A stretch of DNA of 64,000 nt from Clostridium omnivorum (GCF_026012015.1 NZ_BRXR01000001.1:1148001-1212000), one strand, 5' to 3'; numbered from the stretch's first letter, positions 1 to 9,679 are shown. The notes: generated by a model from the letters alone, not told the origin. Program-made: numbers and translations.

Positions 1-1227
1 CTTTCTAGCCACTCCTTCATATGGAGTTACAGCTATAATAGGACATTCTGGTCTATATGTAGATATCATTTTTGCAGTGTGGCCGCTTTGTGTTGCTGTT
101 ATAATAGCAGCAGCCTTTAAATCCATAGCTGTATTACAAGTTGCAAGGCTAATTGCATTTGGAACATTAGGTATATGATTTCTTCTTCTTCTCTTAAGTT
201 TTTCTTCATAGTTTAGTGATTTTTCAGCTCTTTCTGCAATTCTTGCCATAGTAGCTACTGTTTCTACAGGATATTTTCCATTTGCAGTTTCACCACTAAG
301 CATTATTGCATCTGTACCATCAAATATAGCATTAGCAACATCAGATGCTTCAGCTCTAGTTGGTCTTGGATTTTTAATCATAGAATCTAACATCTGTGTA
401 GCTGTTATTACTGGCTTTCCTGCTTCATTACACTTTTCGATTATCATCTTTTGAACAACAGGAACATCTTCAGTAGGTATTTCTACTCCAAGATCCCCTC
501 TAGCAACCATTATACCATCTGAAAACTTAATTATTTCATCTATGTTATTAACACCTTCATGATTCTCTATCTTAGAGAAAATAAGTACGTCACTGCCGCC
601 ATGTTCCTCAAGGAACTTTCTTATAGCAAGCACATCTGCAGCTTTTCTTATAAAGGAAGCAGCTACCATATCAATTCCTTCTTGAATACCAAACTTAAGA
701 TCATCCATATCCTTTTCAGTAACAGCTGGAAGTGTTGTTATAACACCAGGCACATTTACATTCTTGTTGTCTCCTAAAGAACCACTGTTTTTTACTGTAC
801 AACTGATTCTTTTTCCTTCTACTGTTTTAACTTCGAGCCCTACCAAGCCATCAGCTATTAAAATAGAATCGCCAACTTTAACATCTTTATATAAACCTTC
901 ATAGCTCACTGAACAAATTGTATCATTTCCAAGAACCTCTTCACCACAAACTACAGTAAATGGGGTTCCTTCTTTAAGCTCAACACTTCCGCCTTCAAAT
1001 TTTCCAGTTCTTATTTCAGGTCCCTTAGTATCTAATATAATAGCAATTGGTTTATTATATTTTGATCTAAGCTCTTTTACAAGCCCGATTCTTTTACCGT
1101 GCTCTTCATGATCACCATGGGAAAAATTATGCCTTGAAGCATTCATACCAGCTTCAATAAGCTTGGATAACACTTCCGGATTTTCACTTTTAGGCCCGAT
1201 TGTACAAATAATCTTAGTTTTTCTCAT
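1..1227 (-). CDS. pyk: Pyruvate kinase, C-terminal part beyond the window edge
   Basis: Transfers phosphate from phosphoenolpyruvate to ADP in the last step of glycolysis, in the cytoplasm. The 409 visible codons begin MRKTKIICTIGP and include the NFSHG active-site stretch, the DTKGPEIRTG segment at the start of the B domain, FSKIEN with the catalytic Lys region, MVARGDLGVE and the signature ITATQMLDSM. The ATG follows a strong AAGGGGAG ribosome site. The gene is open to base 1, so the end of the C domain is not visible, nor is any PEP-utiliser extension. It lies 85 bp after pfkA on the same strand, probably co-transcribed. The call rests on many conserved motifs. Confidence 0.97.
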   Translation of the reverse strand, partial: MRKTKIICTIGPKSENPEVLSKLIEAGMNASRHNFSHGDHEEHGKRIGLVKELRSKYNKPIAIILDTKGPEIRTGKFEGGSVELKEGTPFTVVCGEEVLGNDTICSVSYEGLYKDVKVGDSILIADGLVGLEVKTVEGKRISCTVKNSGSLGDNKNVNVPGVITTLPAVTEKDMDDLKFGIQEGIDMVAASFIRKAADVLAIRKFLEEHGGSDVLIFSKIENHEGVNNIDEIIKFSDGIMVARGDLGVEIPTEDVPVVQKMIIEKCNEAGKPVITATQMLDSMIKNPRPTRAEASDVANAIFDGTDAIMLSGETANGKYPVETVATMARIAERAEKSLNYEEKLKRRRRNHIPNVPNAISLATCNTAMDLKAAAIITATQSGHTAKMISTYRPECPIIAVTPYEGVARK

Positions 1228-1312
1228 AATCTACTCCCCTTATTAAATTATTTTCTAAGCATAATAAAACTTCCAGTAAAATTAATTTACCACATTCTTC
1301 TGAAAACTACAA

Positions 1313-2272
1313 TTAGTAGGATAGCACTCTTGCAACCTCATATAATTTTTCATCGAATTTTCTTGGCATAGCTAATGCTTCATTTATATCCAAATCAATT
1401 ACTTTTGTTCCCTCAACACCAATTGCTCTAGCTGTTTTACCCTCTGCTAAAAGTTCTACAGCTCTGTATCCCATTTTTGATGCAAGGACTCTATCAAAAG
1501 CAGATGGACTTCCACCTCTTTGAATATGTCCTAGTATAGTTGCTCTTGTTTCAACATTAGTTACTTCTTCTATCTTCTCAGCAAGTTCATTAGCTCCTCC
1601 AACACCTTCAGCAAGTATTATAAGATTGTGCATTTTGCCTTTTAGCTTACCTTCAAGTATTGTTTTACAAATTTCATCCATGTCATAGCCCTTTTCAGGT
1701 ACTATAATACTCTCAGCACCACCTGCAAGGCCCGCATAAAGAGCTATGTCCCCACAATTTCTTCCCATAACTTCAACAATACTTATTCTTTCATGAGAAG
1801 TTGAAGTATCCCTTAACTTATTTATAGCATCTAGAACTGTATTTAGTGCAGTATCAAAACCCAAAGTATATTCTGTGTAAGGAAGGTCATTATCAATAGT
1901 TCCTGGTATTCCGATTGTTGCAACTCCAAGTTCTGATAAAAGTCTAGCTCCTGTAAAGGATCCATCTCCGCCTATAACAACAAGTCCGTCAATTCCAAAT
2001 ACCTTAAGTATTTGAGCAGCCTTTTTTCTAACCTCTTCTTGCTTAAATTCCTCGCAGCGAGCTGTTCTTAGTATTGTTCCACCTTTATGAATTATATCGG
2101 ATACGCTGTGTCTGTTCATTTCAAAAATTTCACCATTTAAAAGCCCGCTATATCCTCTTTGTATTCCCATTACTTTAAAGCCTCTATCAAGTCCAGCTCT
2201 TACAACTGCTCTTATTGCAGCATTCATTCCTGGAGCATCTCCACCACTAGTTAGTATTGCAATAGTCTTCAT
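1313..2272 (-). CDS. pfkA: ATP-dependent 6-phosphofructokinase
   Basis: Phosphorylates fructose 6-phosphate to the 1,6-bisphosphate, the committed step of glycolysis. At 319 residues it has the normal length of a bacterial PfkA. It shows [10 protein letters not shown] at the N terminus (nucleotide site), GGDGS near residue 102, PGTIDNDLP with the catalytic Asp near residue 127, a MGRNCGD segment and GGSPSAFDR near the C terminus. The GGDGS form is typical of ATP-using rather than PPi-using enzymes. It sits between dnaE upstream and pyk downstream, a common clostridial order. A hairpin terminator separates it from dnaE, so pfkA-pyk probably has its own promoter in the 376-bp gap, though I could not place one with confidence. 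Confidence 0.97.
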   Translation of the reverse strand: MKTIAILTSGGDAPGMNAAIRAVVRAGLDRGFKVMGIQRGYSGLLNGEIFEMNRHSVSDIIHKGGTILRTARCEEFKQEEVRKKAAQILKVFGIDGLVVIGGDGSFTGARLLSELGVATIGIPGTIDNDLPYTEYTLGFDTALNTVLDAINKLRDTSTSHERISIVEVMGRNCGDIALYAGLAGGAESIIVPEKGYDMDEICKTILEGKLKGKMHNLIILAEGVGGANELAEKIEEVTNVETRATILGHIQRGGSPSAFDRVLASKMGYRAVELLAEGKTARAIGVEGTKVIDLDINEALAMPRKFDEKLYEVARVLSY

Positions 2273-2489
2273 ATTTCTACCTCCTTATACTAATGACACA
2301 TATTATTGTGCCCATATTCTATTATAACATAGCAGTTATTATATAACACGCTTATGTAACCACTATGGACAATTTGTGTCCCGCATTGTTTATAATAAAT
2401 GGAATCAAGCTATATTATATAAATTTAAACTATGACTCCAACTTAATTTTAATAAAATTTTAAGATATTTGCAATAAATTTCGACAAGC

Positions 2490-2536
2490 TTTTAAAAAAA
2501 ATGTAGAAGAGTTTATTTTATCTACCTCTTCTACAT
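2490..2536 (-). terminator. Intrinsic terminator after dnaE
   Basis: A perfect 11-bp stem (ATGTAGAAGAG at 2501 pairing with CTCTTCTACAT at 2526) is followed on the minus strand by a run of seven T at 2494-2500. It separates dnaE from pfkA. The rest of the 376-bp dnaE-pfkA gap holds the repeat at 2551-2633 and AT-rich DNA with no other gene that I can see. Confidence 0.8.
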
Positions 2537-2550
2537 AAAATTTAATGAAT

Positions 2551-2633
2551 ATGGTAAGAGTGAATAAGTATAATTGTAAAAACTCGAAGAGTTTTATCCT
2601 TAACACTTACCTTTTCACTATTACTTCTTACCT
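2551..2633. repeat. Palindromic intergenic repeat, copy 1
   Basis: Degenerate AAGT/AAGAGT-type sequence forms the left arm (from GGTAAGAGTG) and its approximate complement forms the right arm (ending ACTTCTTACC). They flank a perfect small hairpin AAAACTC-GAA-GAGTTTT at 2579-2595. The same layout recurs at 14961-15066. It lies between the dnaE stop codon and the dnaE terminator. It has no coding capacity and looks like a small non-autonomous repeat. Confidence 0.5.
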
Positions 2634-2648
2634 AGTATAATTTCCAGA

Positions 2649-5600
2649 TTACTGTACCTTAACATTTTCATCTCCAAATTTATCTCTAAGCTCTGATAAA
2701 ACTTCAATTTCTGTATTTATCCAATAATCTCTATCAAGTCTATACATCTTTTTATCAGATTTAACATAAAGATACATTGGTGCAGTTCCTCTATTTCTTT
2801 GAGCAATGCTTTTAAGATCTGCTAAAGCAACTTTAATAAGTTTACCATCTTCAATCTGTACATATACTTTATCATTACTTAACTTTATCAATGGCTCAAT
2901 AGATTCACAAAGTACCTTTGGCTGTTCATCTTCCCTAATGCTTACTCTTCCCTTAACCAGCACAACACTGTCTGCATCTAAAATACTTCTACACTTTTCA
3001 AACACCTTAGGAAAAACCACTGCCTCAATGCTTCCGTACATATCCTCTAGTCTAATAAAGGCCATCATGTCATTATTTCTTGTAACCTTCTTGCTTATAT
3101 CAGCTATAAGCCCGCCTATTATTACTCTGTCTCCATCACTTACCGACACACTATCTTCAGATATTTGTTCTTCTTCCAAGGATTCATTAACTACAATATC
3201 CGAAATTCTTGTATCAGTTTGAGCATTTAAGGTTTCTTCATATTCTTCCAAAGGATGACCAGTAATATATAGCCCTGTCATTTCCTTCTCCATAGCTAGA
3301 AGATACTTTTTATCAAATTCCTTAATTCTTGGATATTTAACCTCTAAGTCATTTGCAGCACCTATACTGTCTTTAAAATCCACAAAGAGGCTTATTTGTC
3401 CTTCAATATTTCTCTTCTTTTCGCTATGAACACCTTCCAGCAGCTTTTCATATACCGCTAAAAGCTGAGAACGATAAATCTTAAAGCTATCAAAAGCCCC
3501 AGCCTTTATTAAACTTTCTACTGCTCTTTTATTTACAGCTGCTATATCTATTTTATTGCAGAAGTCTGAAAGGCTTGTAAATTTACCTTTCATTTCTCTG
3601 CTCTTTACAATACTTTCAATTACATTAAAGCCTGCATTTTTTACAGCCGCCATACCAAATCTTATATTGTTATCTTTAACAGTAAATTTAGCATAGCTTT
3701 CATTTATATCTGGTGGCAGAACCTGAATACCAAGTTCATTTGCAAACCTTATATAAAAAGCTACCTTTTCACTGCTTCCCATAACACTATTTAGCATAGC
3801 CGCAATATACTCTGTTGGATAGTAGCGCATCAAATAGCCTGTCTGGAAGCCTATAACTCCGTAAGCTGCCGCATGGGATTTATTAAAGGCATAACTTGCG
3901 AAGTCCATCATCTGGTCAAATATCTTATTAGCTATATCTTCGCTTATCCCATTTCTTACGCAGCCTGGCACTTCCACATTACCATTTTCGTCTACTATTC
4001 CATGAATAAAGTTTCTTCTTTCTTCTTCCATGACCTTATGCTTTTTCTTTGACATTGCACGCCTTACAAGGTCACTTCTTCCCATTGAATATCCTGCCAG
4101 CTCTCTAACTATTTGCATTACCTGTTCTTGGTAGACCATGACTCCATAGGTAACATTTAGAATAGGCTCTAATTGCTGTGTTAGATATTCAATGTTCTCA
4201 GGATTTCTCTTATTTTCAATATACCTAGGTATTTCTGCCATTGGACCTGGTCTGTATAAGCTTATACCAGCTATGATATCCTCTAGATTGTCAGGCTTTA
4301 AGTCCTTCATAAAACTTGTCATTCCAGGTGATTCCAATTGGAACACCCCAACAGTTTTACCTTCTCCAATCATTTTATAGACTTCCTTATCATCAAAGTC
4401 TATATGGTCTAGGTCTATATCGATACCTGTACTTTCCTTAACAAATTCTACAGCATCCCTCATTACAGTAAGAGTTCTTAGGCCTAAAAAGTCCATCTTC
4501 AAAAGTCCAAGCTCTTCTAAGGTTCCCATAGGAAATTGAGTTACTATGTTCACATCATTTTTCTGCATAGGAACATAATTTACTAGCGGCTGTGAAGATA
4601 TTACAACTCCAGCAGCATGAGTTCCTGAATGTCTTGGAAGTCCTTCAAGGGATTTAGCAATATCAATTAATTCTTTTACCCTTGGCTCTTCTTCATAGGC
4701 ATCATTTAGCTCTGGATTTATTTCCAGTGCTTTTTCAATTGTTATTCCAAGCATGGTAGGAATCATTTTTGCAATTCTGTCCACCTCTGCATAGGAATAA
4801 TTCATAGCTCTGCCCACATCTCTTATACAAGCTCTAGCTGCCATTGTTCCAAAGGTTATAATTTGAGATACATTATCCACTCCATATTTTTCTACTACAT
4901 AATCAATAACCTCTTGACGTCTTTCGTAGCAAAAGTCCGAATCAACGTCCGGCATGGACACTCTCTCCGGATTTAAAAATCTCTCAAACAGCAGGTTATA
5001 TCTCAAAGGGTCAATTTTAGTGATTCCTAGCGTGTAGGAAACTATTGATCCCGCTGCAGAACCTCTTCCTGCACCAGTAGCTATCTTATTTTCATTAGCA
5101 AACCTTATGAAATCCCAAACTATGAGGAAGTAATCTACATAGCCCATAGTTTTTATTACATCCAGTTCGTAATCTAATCTGTCTGTAATATCCTTGGTTA
5201 TATCCTTATATCTTTCCTTTAACCCTTTATAGCAGACCTCCTTCAAGTATTCAAAAGGGTCTACCCCCTCAGGTAAAGGAAACTTAGGCAGCTTTGACTT
5301 ATGAAATTCATAGTCATAATTACACTGCTCAGCTATTTTTACAGTGTTGTTAAGCGCATCAGCCACATAGGAAAAGGTCTCATGCATCTCCTCTGGAGAT
5401 TTCAAATAAAATTCATGAGAAGGATATCTCATCCTATTCTCATCATCAACAGTTTTTCCAGTCTGTACACATAGTAAAATATCATGTGCTCTAGCATCTT
5501 CCTTGTGAATGTAATGCACATCATTGGTAGCAATAAGAGGTATCTCTAACTCTTTAGAAAGCTTCAACAGTTCTTCATTTACCCTTAACTGTTCATCAAT

Positions 5601-6161
5601 GCCATGGTATTGAAGCTCAAGGTAAAAGCCTTCCTTAAATATTTCTTTGTAAAGTAGAGCTACCTCGGTTGCTTTGCTTCTATTGCCTGCATTAATGTAG
5701 GATTGAACTTCTCCACCTAAGCAAGCACTTAAAGCTATTATACCTTCACTGTGCTCTCTAAGAAAGTCATGGTCAACCCTAGGCTTATAGTAAAAGCCAT
5801 CAACTGATGCCTTAGAAACAATCTTCATAAGATTGCTGTAGCCTATGTCATTTTTCACTAAAAGCACTAAGTGATGAGTATCATTTTCCTTATTGTTAGT
5901 CTTATCATACATAGATTTTGCAGCTACGTATATTTCACAGCCCAAAATAGGCTTTATGCCCTGTGCTTTGGCTTCTTTATAAAAATCTACACAGCCATAC
6001 ATCACTCCATGATCAGTTATAGCTATACTTTTCATGCCGAGTTCCTTAACTCTTGCAATTAGCTCAGGTATCTTTCCGGAGCCATCTAACAAGCTGTACT
6101 CAGTATGCACATGAAGATGTACAAAATCCCCACACCATCCTTCGTTTATTTCATCAGTCAA
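2649..6161 (-). CDS. dnaE: DNA polymerase III subunit alpha (DnaE type)
   Basis: Replicative polymerase catalytic subunit of the DnaE class, 1170 residues. It begins with a PHP domain showing the metal-site pattern HLHVHTEYS near residue 16 and ITDHGVMYG near residue 48. The polymerase active-site motif PDVDSDF lies near residue 404. Helix-hairpin-helix elements follow, and an OB-fold lies near residues 1010-1090. No DnaQ-type exonuclease insertion is seen, which separates it from PolC, the other polymerase of Firmicutes. ATG start; it is the upstream neighbour of pfkA-pyk, and both its flanks carry terminators. Confidence 0.96.
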   Translation of the reverse strand: MTDEINEGWCGDFVHLHVHTEYSLLDGSGKIPELIARVKELGMKSIAITDHGVMYGCVDFYKEAKAQGIKPILGCEIYVAAKSMYDKTNNKENDTHHLVLLVKNDIGYSNLMKIVSKASVDGFYYKPRVDHDFLREHSEGIIALSACLGGEVQSYINAGNRSKATEVALLYKEIFKEGFYLELQYHGIDEQLRVNEELLKLSKELEIPLIATNDVHYIHKEDARAHDILLCVQTGKTVDDENRMRYPSHEFYLKSPEEMHETFSYVADALNNTVKIAEQCNYDYEFHKSKLPKFPLPEGVDPFEYLKEVCYKGLKERYKDITKDITDRLDYELDVIKTMGYVDYFLIVWDFIRFANENKIATGAGRGSAAGSIVSYTLGITKIDPLRYNLLFERFLNPERVSMPDVDSDFCYERRQEVIDYVVEKYGVDNVSQIITFGTMAARACIRDVGRAMNYSYAEVDRIAKMIPTMLGITIEKALEINPELNDAYEEEPRVKELIDIAKSLEGLPRHSGTHAAGVVISSQPLVNYVPMQKNDVNIVTQFPMGTLEELGLLKMDFLGLRTLTVMRDAVEFVKESTGIDIDLDHIDFDDKEVYKMIGEGKTVGVFQLESPGMTSFMKDLKPDNLEDIIAGISLYRPGPMAEIPRYIENKRNPENIEYLTQQLEPILNVTYGVMVYQEQVMQIVRELAGYSMGRSDLVRRAMSKKKHKVMEEERRNFIHGIVDENGNVEVPGCVRNGISEDIANKIFDQMMDFASYAFNKSHAAAYGVIGFQTGYLMRYYPTEYIAAMLNSVMGSSEKVAFYIRFANELGIQVLPPDINESYAKFTVKDNNIRFGMAAVKNAGFNVIESIVKSREMKGKFTSLSDFCNKIDIAAVNKRAVESLIKAGAFDSFKIYRSQLLAVYEKLLEGVHSEKKRNIEGQISLFVDFKDSIGAANDLEVKYPRIKEFDKKYLLAMEKEMTGLYITGHPLEEYEETLNAQTDTRISDIVVNESLEEEQISEDSVSVSDGDRVIIGGLIADISKKVTRNNDMMAFIRLEDMYGSIEAVVFPKVFEKCRSILDADSVVLVKGRVSIREDEQPKVLCESIEPLIKLSNDKVYVQIEDGKLIKVALADLKSIAQRNRGTAPMYLYVKSDKKMYRLDRDYWINTEIEVLSELRDKFGDENVKVQ

Positions 6162-6249
6162 TTTATCACATCCTTTCCTGTATAAAATTAATAAAAGGAT
6201 TACTATAATTTTATATTTAAGCTAATAGTTTTTCAACCTAATTTCAATG

Positions 6250-6286
6250 GAAAAAGAAAAGAACGTGCCTAGGTTTAAGCACATTC
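6250..6286 (-). terminator. Terminator after the ECF transporter ATPase
   Basis: An 8-bp stem (GAACGTGC at 6261 pairing with GCACATTC ending 6286, with one G-U) is followed on the minus strand by TTTTCTTTTTCC. It lies 13 bp after the cbiO stop codon and closes the cbiMQO operon. Confidence 0.65.
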
Positions 6287-6298
6287 AATATTATCAAA

Positions 6299-7027
6299 TT
6301 AAATAATATTATTTTCAAATAAAAAGCCTTCATCCTTCATTATCTCTTCATAATTTCCATCTCTAATAATTTCATGGTCGCTGGAAAATACAACTGCTCT
6401 TTGAAATACTCCCTCTACATATTGAAAATCATGAGTTGAACATATTATAGTCTTTCCTGCTTTATTTAAAGTCAGCATAAAATCCCTCAGAAATCTTTTA
6501 GTCTTAGGATCTAGTCCATTCATAGGCTCATCAAAAACATAAACCTCAGGATTTAAAACCACAACAGAAGCTATTGCTACTTTTTTCTTTTCACCACCGC
6601 TTAAGTGATAGGGCTGTCTGTATTTTAGATTTTCAATATTCAATAATTTAAGGGTATCCAGCACTCTTTTGTGTACCTCTTCCTCATCCATTCCCATTTG
6701 CCTTGGTCCAAAAGCTATTTCATCGTACACATTTGAGCAAAAAAGCTGTACTTCAGAATTTTGAAAAACAAAACCTATCTTTTTATGAAAAGCCTTTGAA
6801 AAGCTGCCCTTCTGTAGCTTTTTATGTGTTATTTCATCCCCTTGAAAAAAGTAACTGCCAGAACTTTGTGAAACTAGCCCAGTTAGTATTTTCATCAAAG
6901 TGGATTTGCCGCTTCCATTAACTCCAACTAAGGCAATTGCTTCGCCTTTATCAGCATGAAAATTAATGCTTTTTAAAGCAAGAATGTTTTCATCATAAGA
7001 ATAATAAAGATTTTTTATATCTATCAT
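6299..7027 (-). CDS. cbiO: ECF transporter ATP-binding protein for cobalt/nickel
   Basis: ABC ATPase that energises the metal uptake complex at the inner face of the membrane. Walker A is GVNGSGKST, the signature is LSGGEKKKVA, Walker B ends VYVFDEP, and the switch His is in CSTHD. An upstream TTG at 7060 lies inside cbiQ and lacks a ribosome site. The ATG at 7027 begins the expected MIDIKNLYYSY and lies four bases after the cbiQ stop codon, so translation is probably coupled. Only one ATPase is encoded, so it should work as a homodimer, as in CbiMNQO complexes. Specificity comes from the CbiM-like partner, not from this subunit. Confidence 0.93.
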   Translation of the reverse strand: MIDIKNLYYSYDENILALKSINFHADKGEAIALVGVNGSGKSTLMKILTGLVSQSSGSYFFQGDEITHKKLQKGSFSKAFHKKIGFVFQNSEVQLFCSNVYDEIAFGPRQMGMDEEEVHKRVLDTLKLLNIENLKYRQPYHLSGGEKKKVAIASVVVLNPEVYVFDEPMNGLDPKTKRFLRDFMLTLNKAGKTIICSTHDFQYVEGVFQRAVVFSSDHEIIRDGNYEEIMKDEGFLFENNII

Positions 7028-7031
7028 AAAA

Positions 7032-7826
7032 TCACAACCTATCAAGATAGTAGTAAGCAAATATAAATATTACATTAAACATTATACAAATATAATCTAT
7101 ATATTTTAATGTGAACTTTTTATATATCCTATATTCTCCATTAAAGCCTCTGCACTCCATGGCCCCCTGCATGTCCTCAGCCATCTCCTTAGACTTTATA
7201 AACAGTGTACCCATGATTCCAGCAATAGAAGCATTTTTATTTTTACTTTTCCCTACAGAACGAAGCTTAAGCGCATAAAGCATACTTAAGGAAAACTCCC
7301 CCAAGGTAACTATATATTTCATAGTTATATCAAGTACAAATATAAAAATATCCGGTATATGAAACAGCTTAAGTGCTGAGATTAGGTCATTCCACTCCGT
7401 AGATGCAGCTAGTACATTCACCATAGTTACTGTGCATAAAACCTTTATGGTTATCATAAGGAAGTTTGAGCCGTAACCTAAAAATATTGATGGCAGTAAA
7501 ATAATACAAGTAAAAACTCCAGCTGCCATGCTGATTTTTAATATTTGCTTTATTTGCTCTATGTGCAGAAAATTAATTATTACAAGCAAACATACACCAG
7601 CTGTTAATACAAAGCTAAAGTTTTTAGCAGCAGCTACAAATACAATAAATATTATAGCTGAAATTAACTTTATAAAAGAATTAATTGGGAGCTTATTTAC
7701 TCTATGTTTTGTGTGTCTTCTAAACTTTGTTAAAATATTTAATAGAGACAAGATGCTTTTATCTATAAAAGCATTTTTATCTCCATTAGGTACATATTTG
7801 TCATCCTTCAAAAGCCATTCTGGCAT
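7032..7826 (-). CDS. cbiQ: ECF transporter transmembrane protein CbiQ
   Basis: Scaffold membrane subunit that couples the ATPase to the substrate-capture protein. It has several hydrophobic segments between about residues 40 and 180 and a cytoplasmic region carrying the CbiQ-type coupling helix near MECRGF. The ATG at 7826 starts MPEWLLKDDKY and has AAAGGA upstream at good spacing. A GTG at 7856 overlaps cbiM and also has a possible ribosome site (AAGGAT), so a start ten residues longer is possible. It lies between cbiM and cbiO with overlap or minimal gaps, consistent with one transcript. Confidence 0.92.
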   Translation of the reverse strand: MPEWLLKDDKYVPNGDKNAFIDKSILSLLNILTKFRRHTKHRVNKLPINSFIKLISAIIFIVFVAAAKNFSFVLTAGVCLLVIINFLHIEQIKQILKISMAAGVFTCIILLPSIFLGYGSNFLMITIKVLCTVTMVNVLAASTEWNDLISALKLFHIPDIFIFVLDITMKYIVTLGEFSLSMLYALKLRSVGKSKNKNASIAGIMGTLFIKSKEMAEDMQGAMECRGFNGEYRIYKKFTLKYIDYICIMFNVIFIFAYYYLDRL

Positions 7827-7848
7827 TGTAGTATTCCTTTCTTCTACT

Positions 7849-8844
7849 TTATTCACTAATAATATTATCCTTCTTTGTACTTGCTATTAATCTAAATATT
7901 ATTATCAATATTGAAACTCCCGCAACTGCAGATAATATATAACCAAAAATTTCAGGCATGCCATTTATTGAATAGTCAGGAATCATAGCTTTGAAGCTAA
8001 ACCCGTTTTTCATTCCTTTTGGCACATATCCCAAGGTTTTGCCTCCATGCATTATAGTACTAATCTCATCAGTTCCCCATTCTCCCCAAGCTGTTCCAGT
8101 GGCCAAAAGTCCTATTGGAGAAAGACATATGAGCGCTATTAATAACGCATAAATTGGTTTTCTTTTAGCTTTATTGTTTTCATATATTATATCTGGTGAA
8201 ACCTTTTTAATAAAGCTGTACACACCAACTGTAGCTACTGCTTCCACAAAGCCAGCCACTAAAAGATGTGGAAGTACCATTGCAGGTATTGATATTGATA
8301 GTGGATAAGGGCAATATAATGGCATACCAGCTGCATCCTTAAAGAGCAATGGCTGTATTCCAAATTCTACGGCAGTAAACAATGCTGCTATATTAATAGC
8401 TATATAAGAACTTATAAAGGCCGATATGTAATCACCTTTTTCAGTTTTGAATATTAATTTTAAAAACTTATAAATATAATAACCTGCATAAGGCATAATA
8501 AATGCCATATTAAAGGCATTAGCTCCAAAAGCTAATATACCTCCATCACCAAAGAGCAGTGCCTGTAAAAGCAGTGCTATTGTAATTGAAATACACGCTG
8601 CTTCTGGACCAAGCAAAATTGCAAGCAGAGTTCCTCCTACAGCATGTCCAGTAGTACCACCTGGCAGCGGAACATTAAACATCATGATTAAAAAAGATAC
8701 TGAAGCCCCTACTCCAAGTAACGGCATTTTTTTCCTACTTACTTCTTTTTTTACTTTTTTAACTACCCTTGACCATATAGGAACCATAGCTGCTCCTAGC
8801 ACTGCACAAGTTGATGGACTTAAATAATTATCTGGAATATGCAT
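7849..8844 (-). CDS. cbiM: Nickel/cobalt ECF substrate-capture protein, CbiM/NikM with fused C-terminal segment
   Basis: Membrane S-component that binds Ni2+ or Co2+. The N terminus MHIPDNYLSP matches the family signature MHIPDGYLSP, whose Met and His contribute to the metal site. About six hydrophobic helices follow to residue 220. The 331-residue length exceeds a bare CbiM (about 220-240): from residue 230 there is another helix, an extracellular loop and a last helix near residues 300-325, arranged like a fused NikN/CbiN-type module. Linkage to hypB makes nickel at least as likely as cobalt. Sequence alone does not decide the metal. Strong GGGGG ribosome site; an attenuator-like leader precedes it. 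Confidence 0.92.
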   Translation of the reverse strand: MHIPDNYLSPSTCAVLGAAMVPIWSRVVKKVKKEVSRKKMPLLGVGASVSFLIMMFNVPLPGGTTGHAVGGTLLAILLGPEAACISITIALLLQALLFGDGGILAFGANAFNMAFIMPYAGYYIYKFLKLIFKTEKGDYISAFISSYIAINIAALFTAVEFGIQPLLFKDAAGMPLYCPYPLSISIPAMVLPHLLVAGFVEAVATVGVYSFIKKVSPDIIYENNKAKRKPIYALLIALICLSPIGLLATGTAWGEWGTDEISTIMHGGKTLGYVPKGMKNGFSFKAMIPDYSINGMPEIFGYILSAVAGVSILIIIFRLIASTKKDNIISE

Positions 8845-8865
8845 TGCTATACCCCCTTAAGCTAC

Positions 8866-8976
8866 ACAAAAAATAAGACCACAAGTGTTGAAAATTTCAT
8901 ATAACAATCAACCCTCGTGGTTATAAACAAAATATTATATATTTTTTACTTTCATTAGTACACCCTCGTAGCGTAC
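8866..8976 (-). promoter_or_regulatory. Attenuator-like leader of cbiMQO with two hairpins
   Basis: Two hairpins lie between hypB and cbiM on the minus strand. The first (8958-8976) has GTACGC pairing with GTGTAC around a loop holding TACGAGG. The second (8878-8921) is a 13-position stem from ACCACGAGGGTTG to CAACACTTGTGGT with one mismatch and one G-U, followed by TCTTATTTTTTG, which reads as an intrinsic terminator ahead of the cbiM ribosome site. Both hairpins contain ACGAGGGT. The layout suggests transcription attenuation. It does not match the known NiCo or cobalamin riboswitch sequences as far as I can tell by eye. Confidence 0.5.
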
Positions 8977-9013
8977 AAATTAATATTACTATATTTCAAT
9001 TATATTGTAAATA

Positions 9014-9679
9014 TTAACTTTGTTCTTCTATTCTTAATTTAACTCTTTCTTCTATATAATCCGTTAATTCTTGTACTCCATCCATGGTTACTGAGGACAC
9101 TCTCATAACCTGAGCCTCTGAATTTATCTTATCTATGTTATTTTGAACTCTTTTATCATCAAAATTAAAGTACTTAACCATATCATACTTATTTAGCACT
9201 ACAACCTCTGCCTTGGAAAATAGCAGTGGGTACTTTTCTACCTTATCGTCTCCCTCAGGTATGCTTAAAAGTGCTATTTTCAGATCCTCCCCTATATCAA
9301 ACTCAGCAGGGCATACAAGGTTTCCTATATTTTCAATAAAGATTATATTAGTTTCATCTAAGTCAAAGTATTCCACTATATTCTTAATAGATAAAGCCTC
9401 TATATGACAAGCTCCTTCTGTATTCAGCTGCACCACAGAAATTCCAAGTGCATCTATCTTTTCTGCATCTACCTGTCCAGCTATGTCACCTTCAACAACA
9501 GCAATATTATATTTATCCTTAAGCCTTTTAATAATCTCTATAATTAAACTAGTTTTACCAGCCCCTGGTGATCCCATGACATTTATCATATATACTTTTT
9601 TCTTTTTAAACAGCTCTCTTATTTCACTGCTGCAGTCTTCATTCCACTCTAGTATTTGCCTTACAACCTTAATGTCCAT
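9014..9679 (-). CDS. hypB: HypB GTPase, nickel-insertion accessory protein
   Basis: SIMIBI-class GTPase that delivers nickel during NiFe-hydrogenase (and sometimes urease) maturation. It shows the P-loop GSPGAGKTS, a metal-site Cys-His pair in EGACHIEAL, the characteristic ENIGNLVCPAEFD and the guanine-specificity motif NKYD. The N-terminal CxxC and His-rich storage region of some HypBs is absent. The ATG at 9679 follows GGATGGTGAG; a TTG at 9694 is possible but lacks a ribosome site. No hydrogenase structural or other hyp gene is in the window. Being next to a metal ECF transporter fits nickel supply. Confidence 0.93.
   Translation of the reverse strand: MDIKVVRQILEWNEDCSSEIRELFKKKKVYMINVMGSPGAGKTSLIIEIIKRLKDKYNIAVVEGDIAGQVDAEKIDALGISVVQLNTEGACHIEALSIKNIVEYFDLDETNIIFIENIGNLVCPAEFDIGEDLKIALLSIPEGDDKVEKYPLLFSKAEVVVLNKYDMVKYFNFDDKRVQNNIDKINSEAQVMRVSSVTMDGVQELTDYIEERVKLRIEEQS

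Noticed and set aside
559-777. Plus-strand 72-codon open frame over pyk
   Set aside because: Antisense to a clear pyruvate kinase frame, with no ribosome site and no conserved motif.
2273-2489. pfkA upstream region searched for a cre or Rex-type operator
   Set aside because: No convincing CcpA or Rex site was found. AT-rich sequence allows many weak matches.
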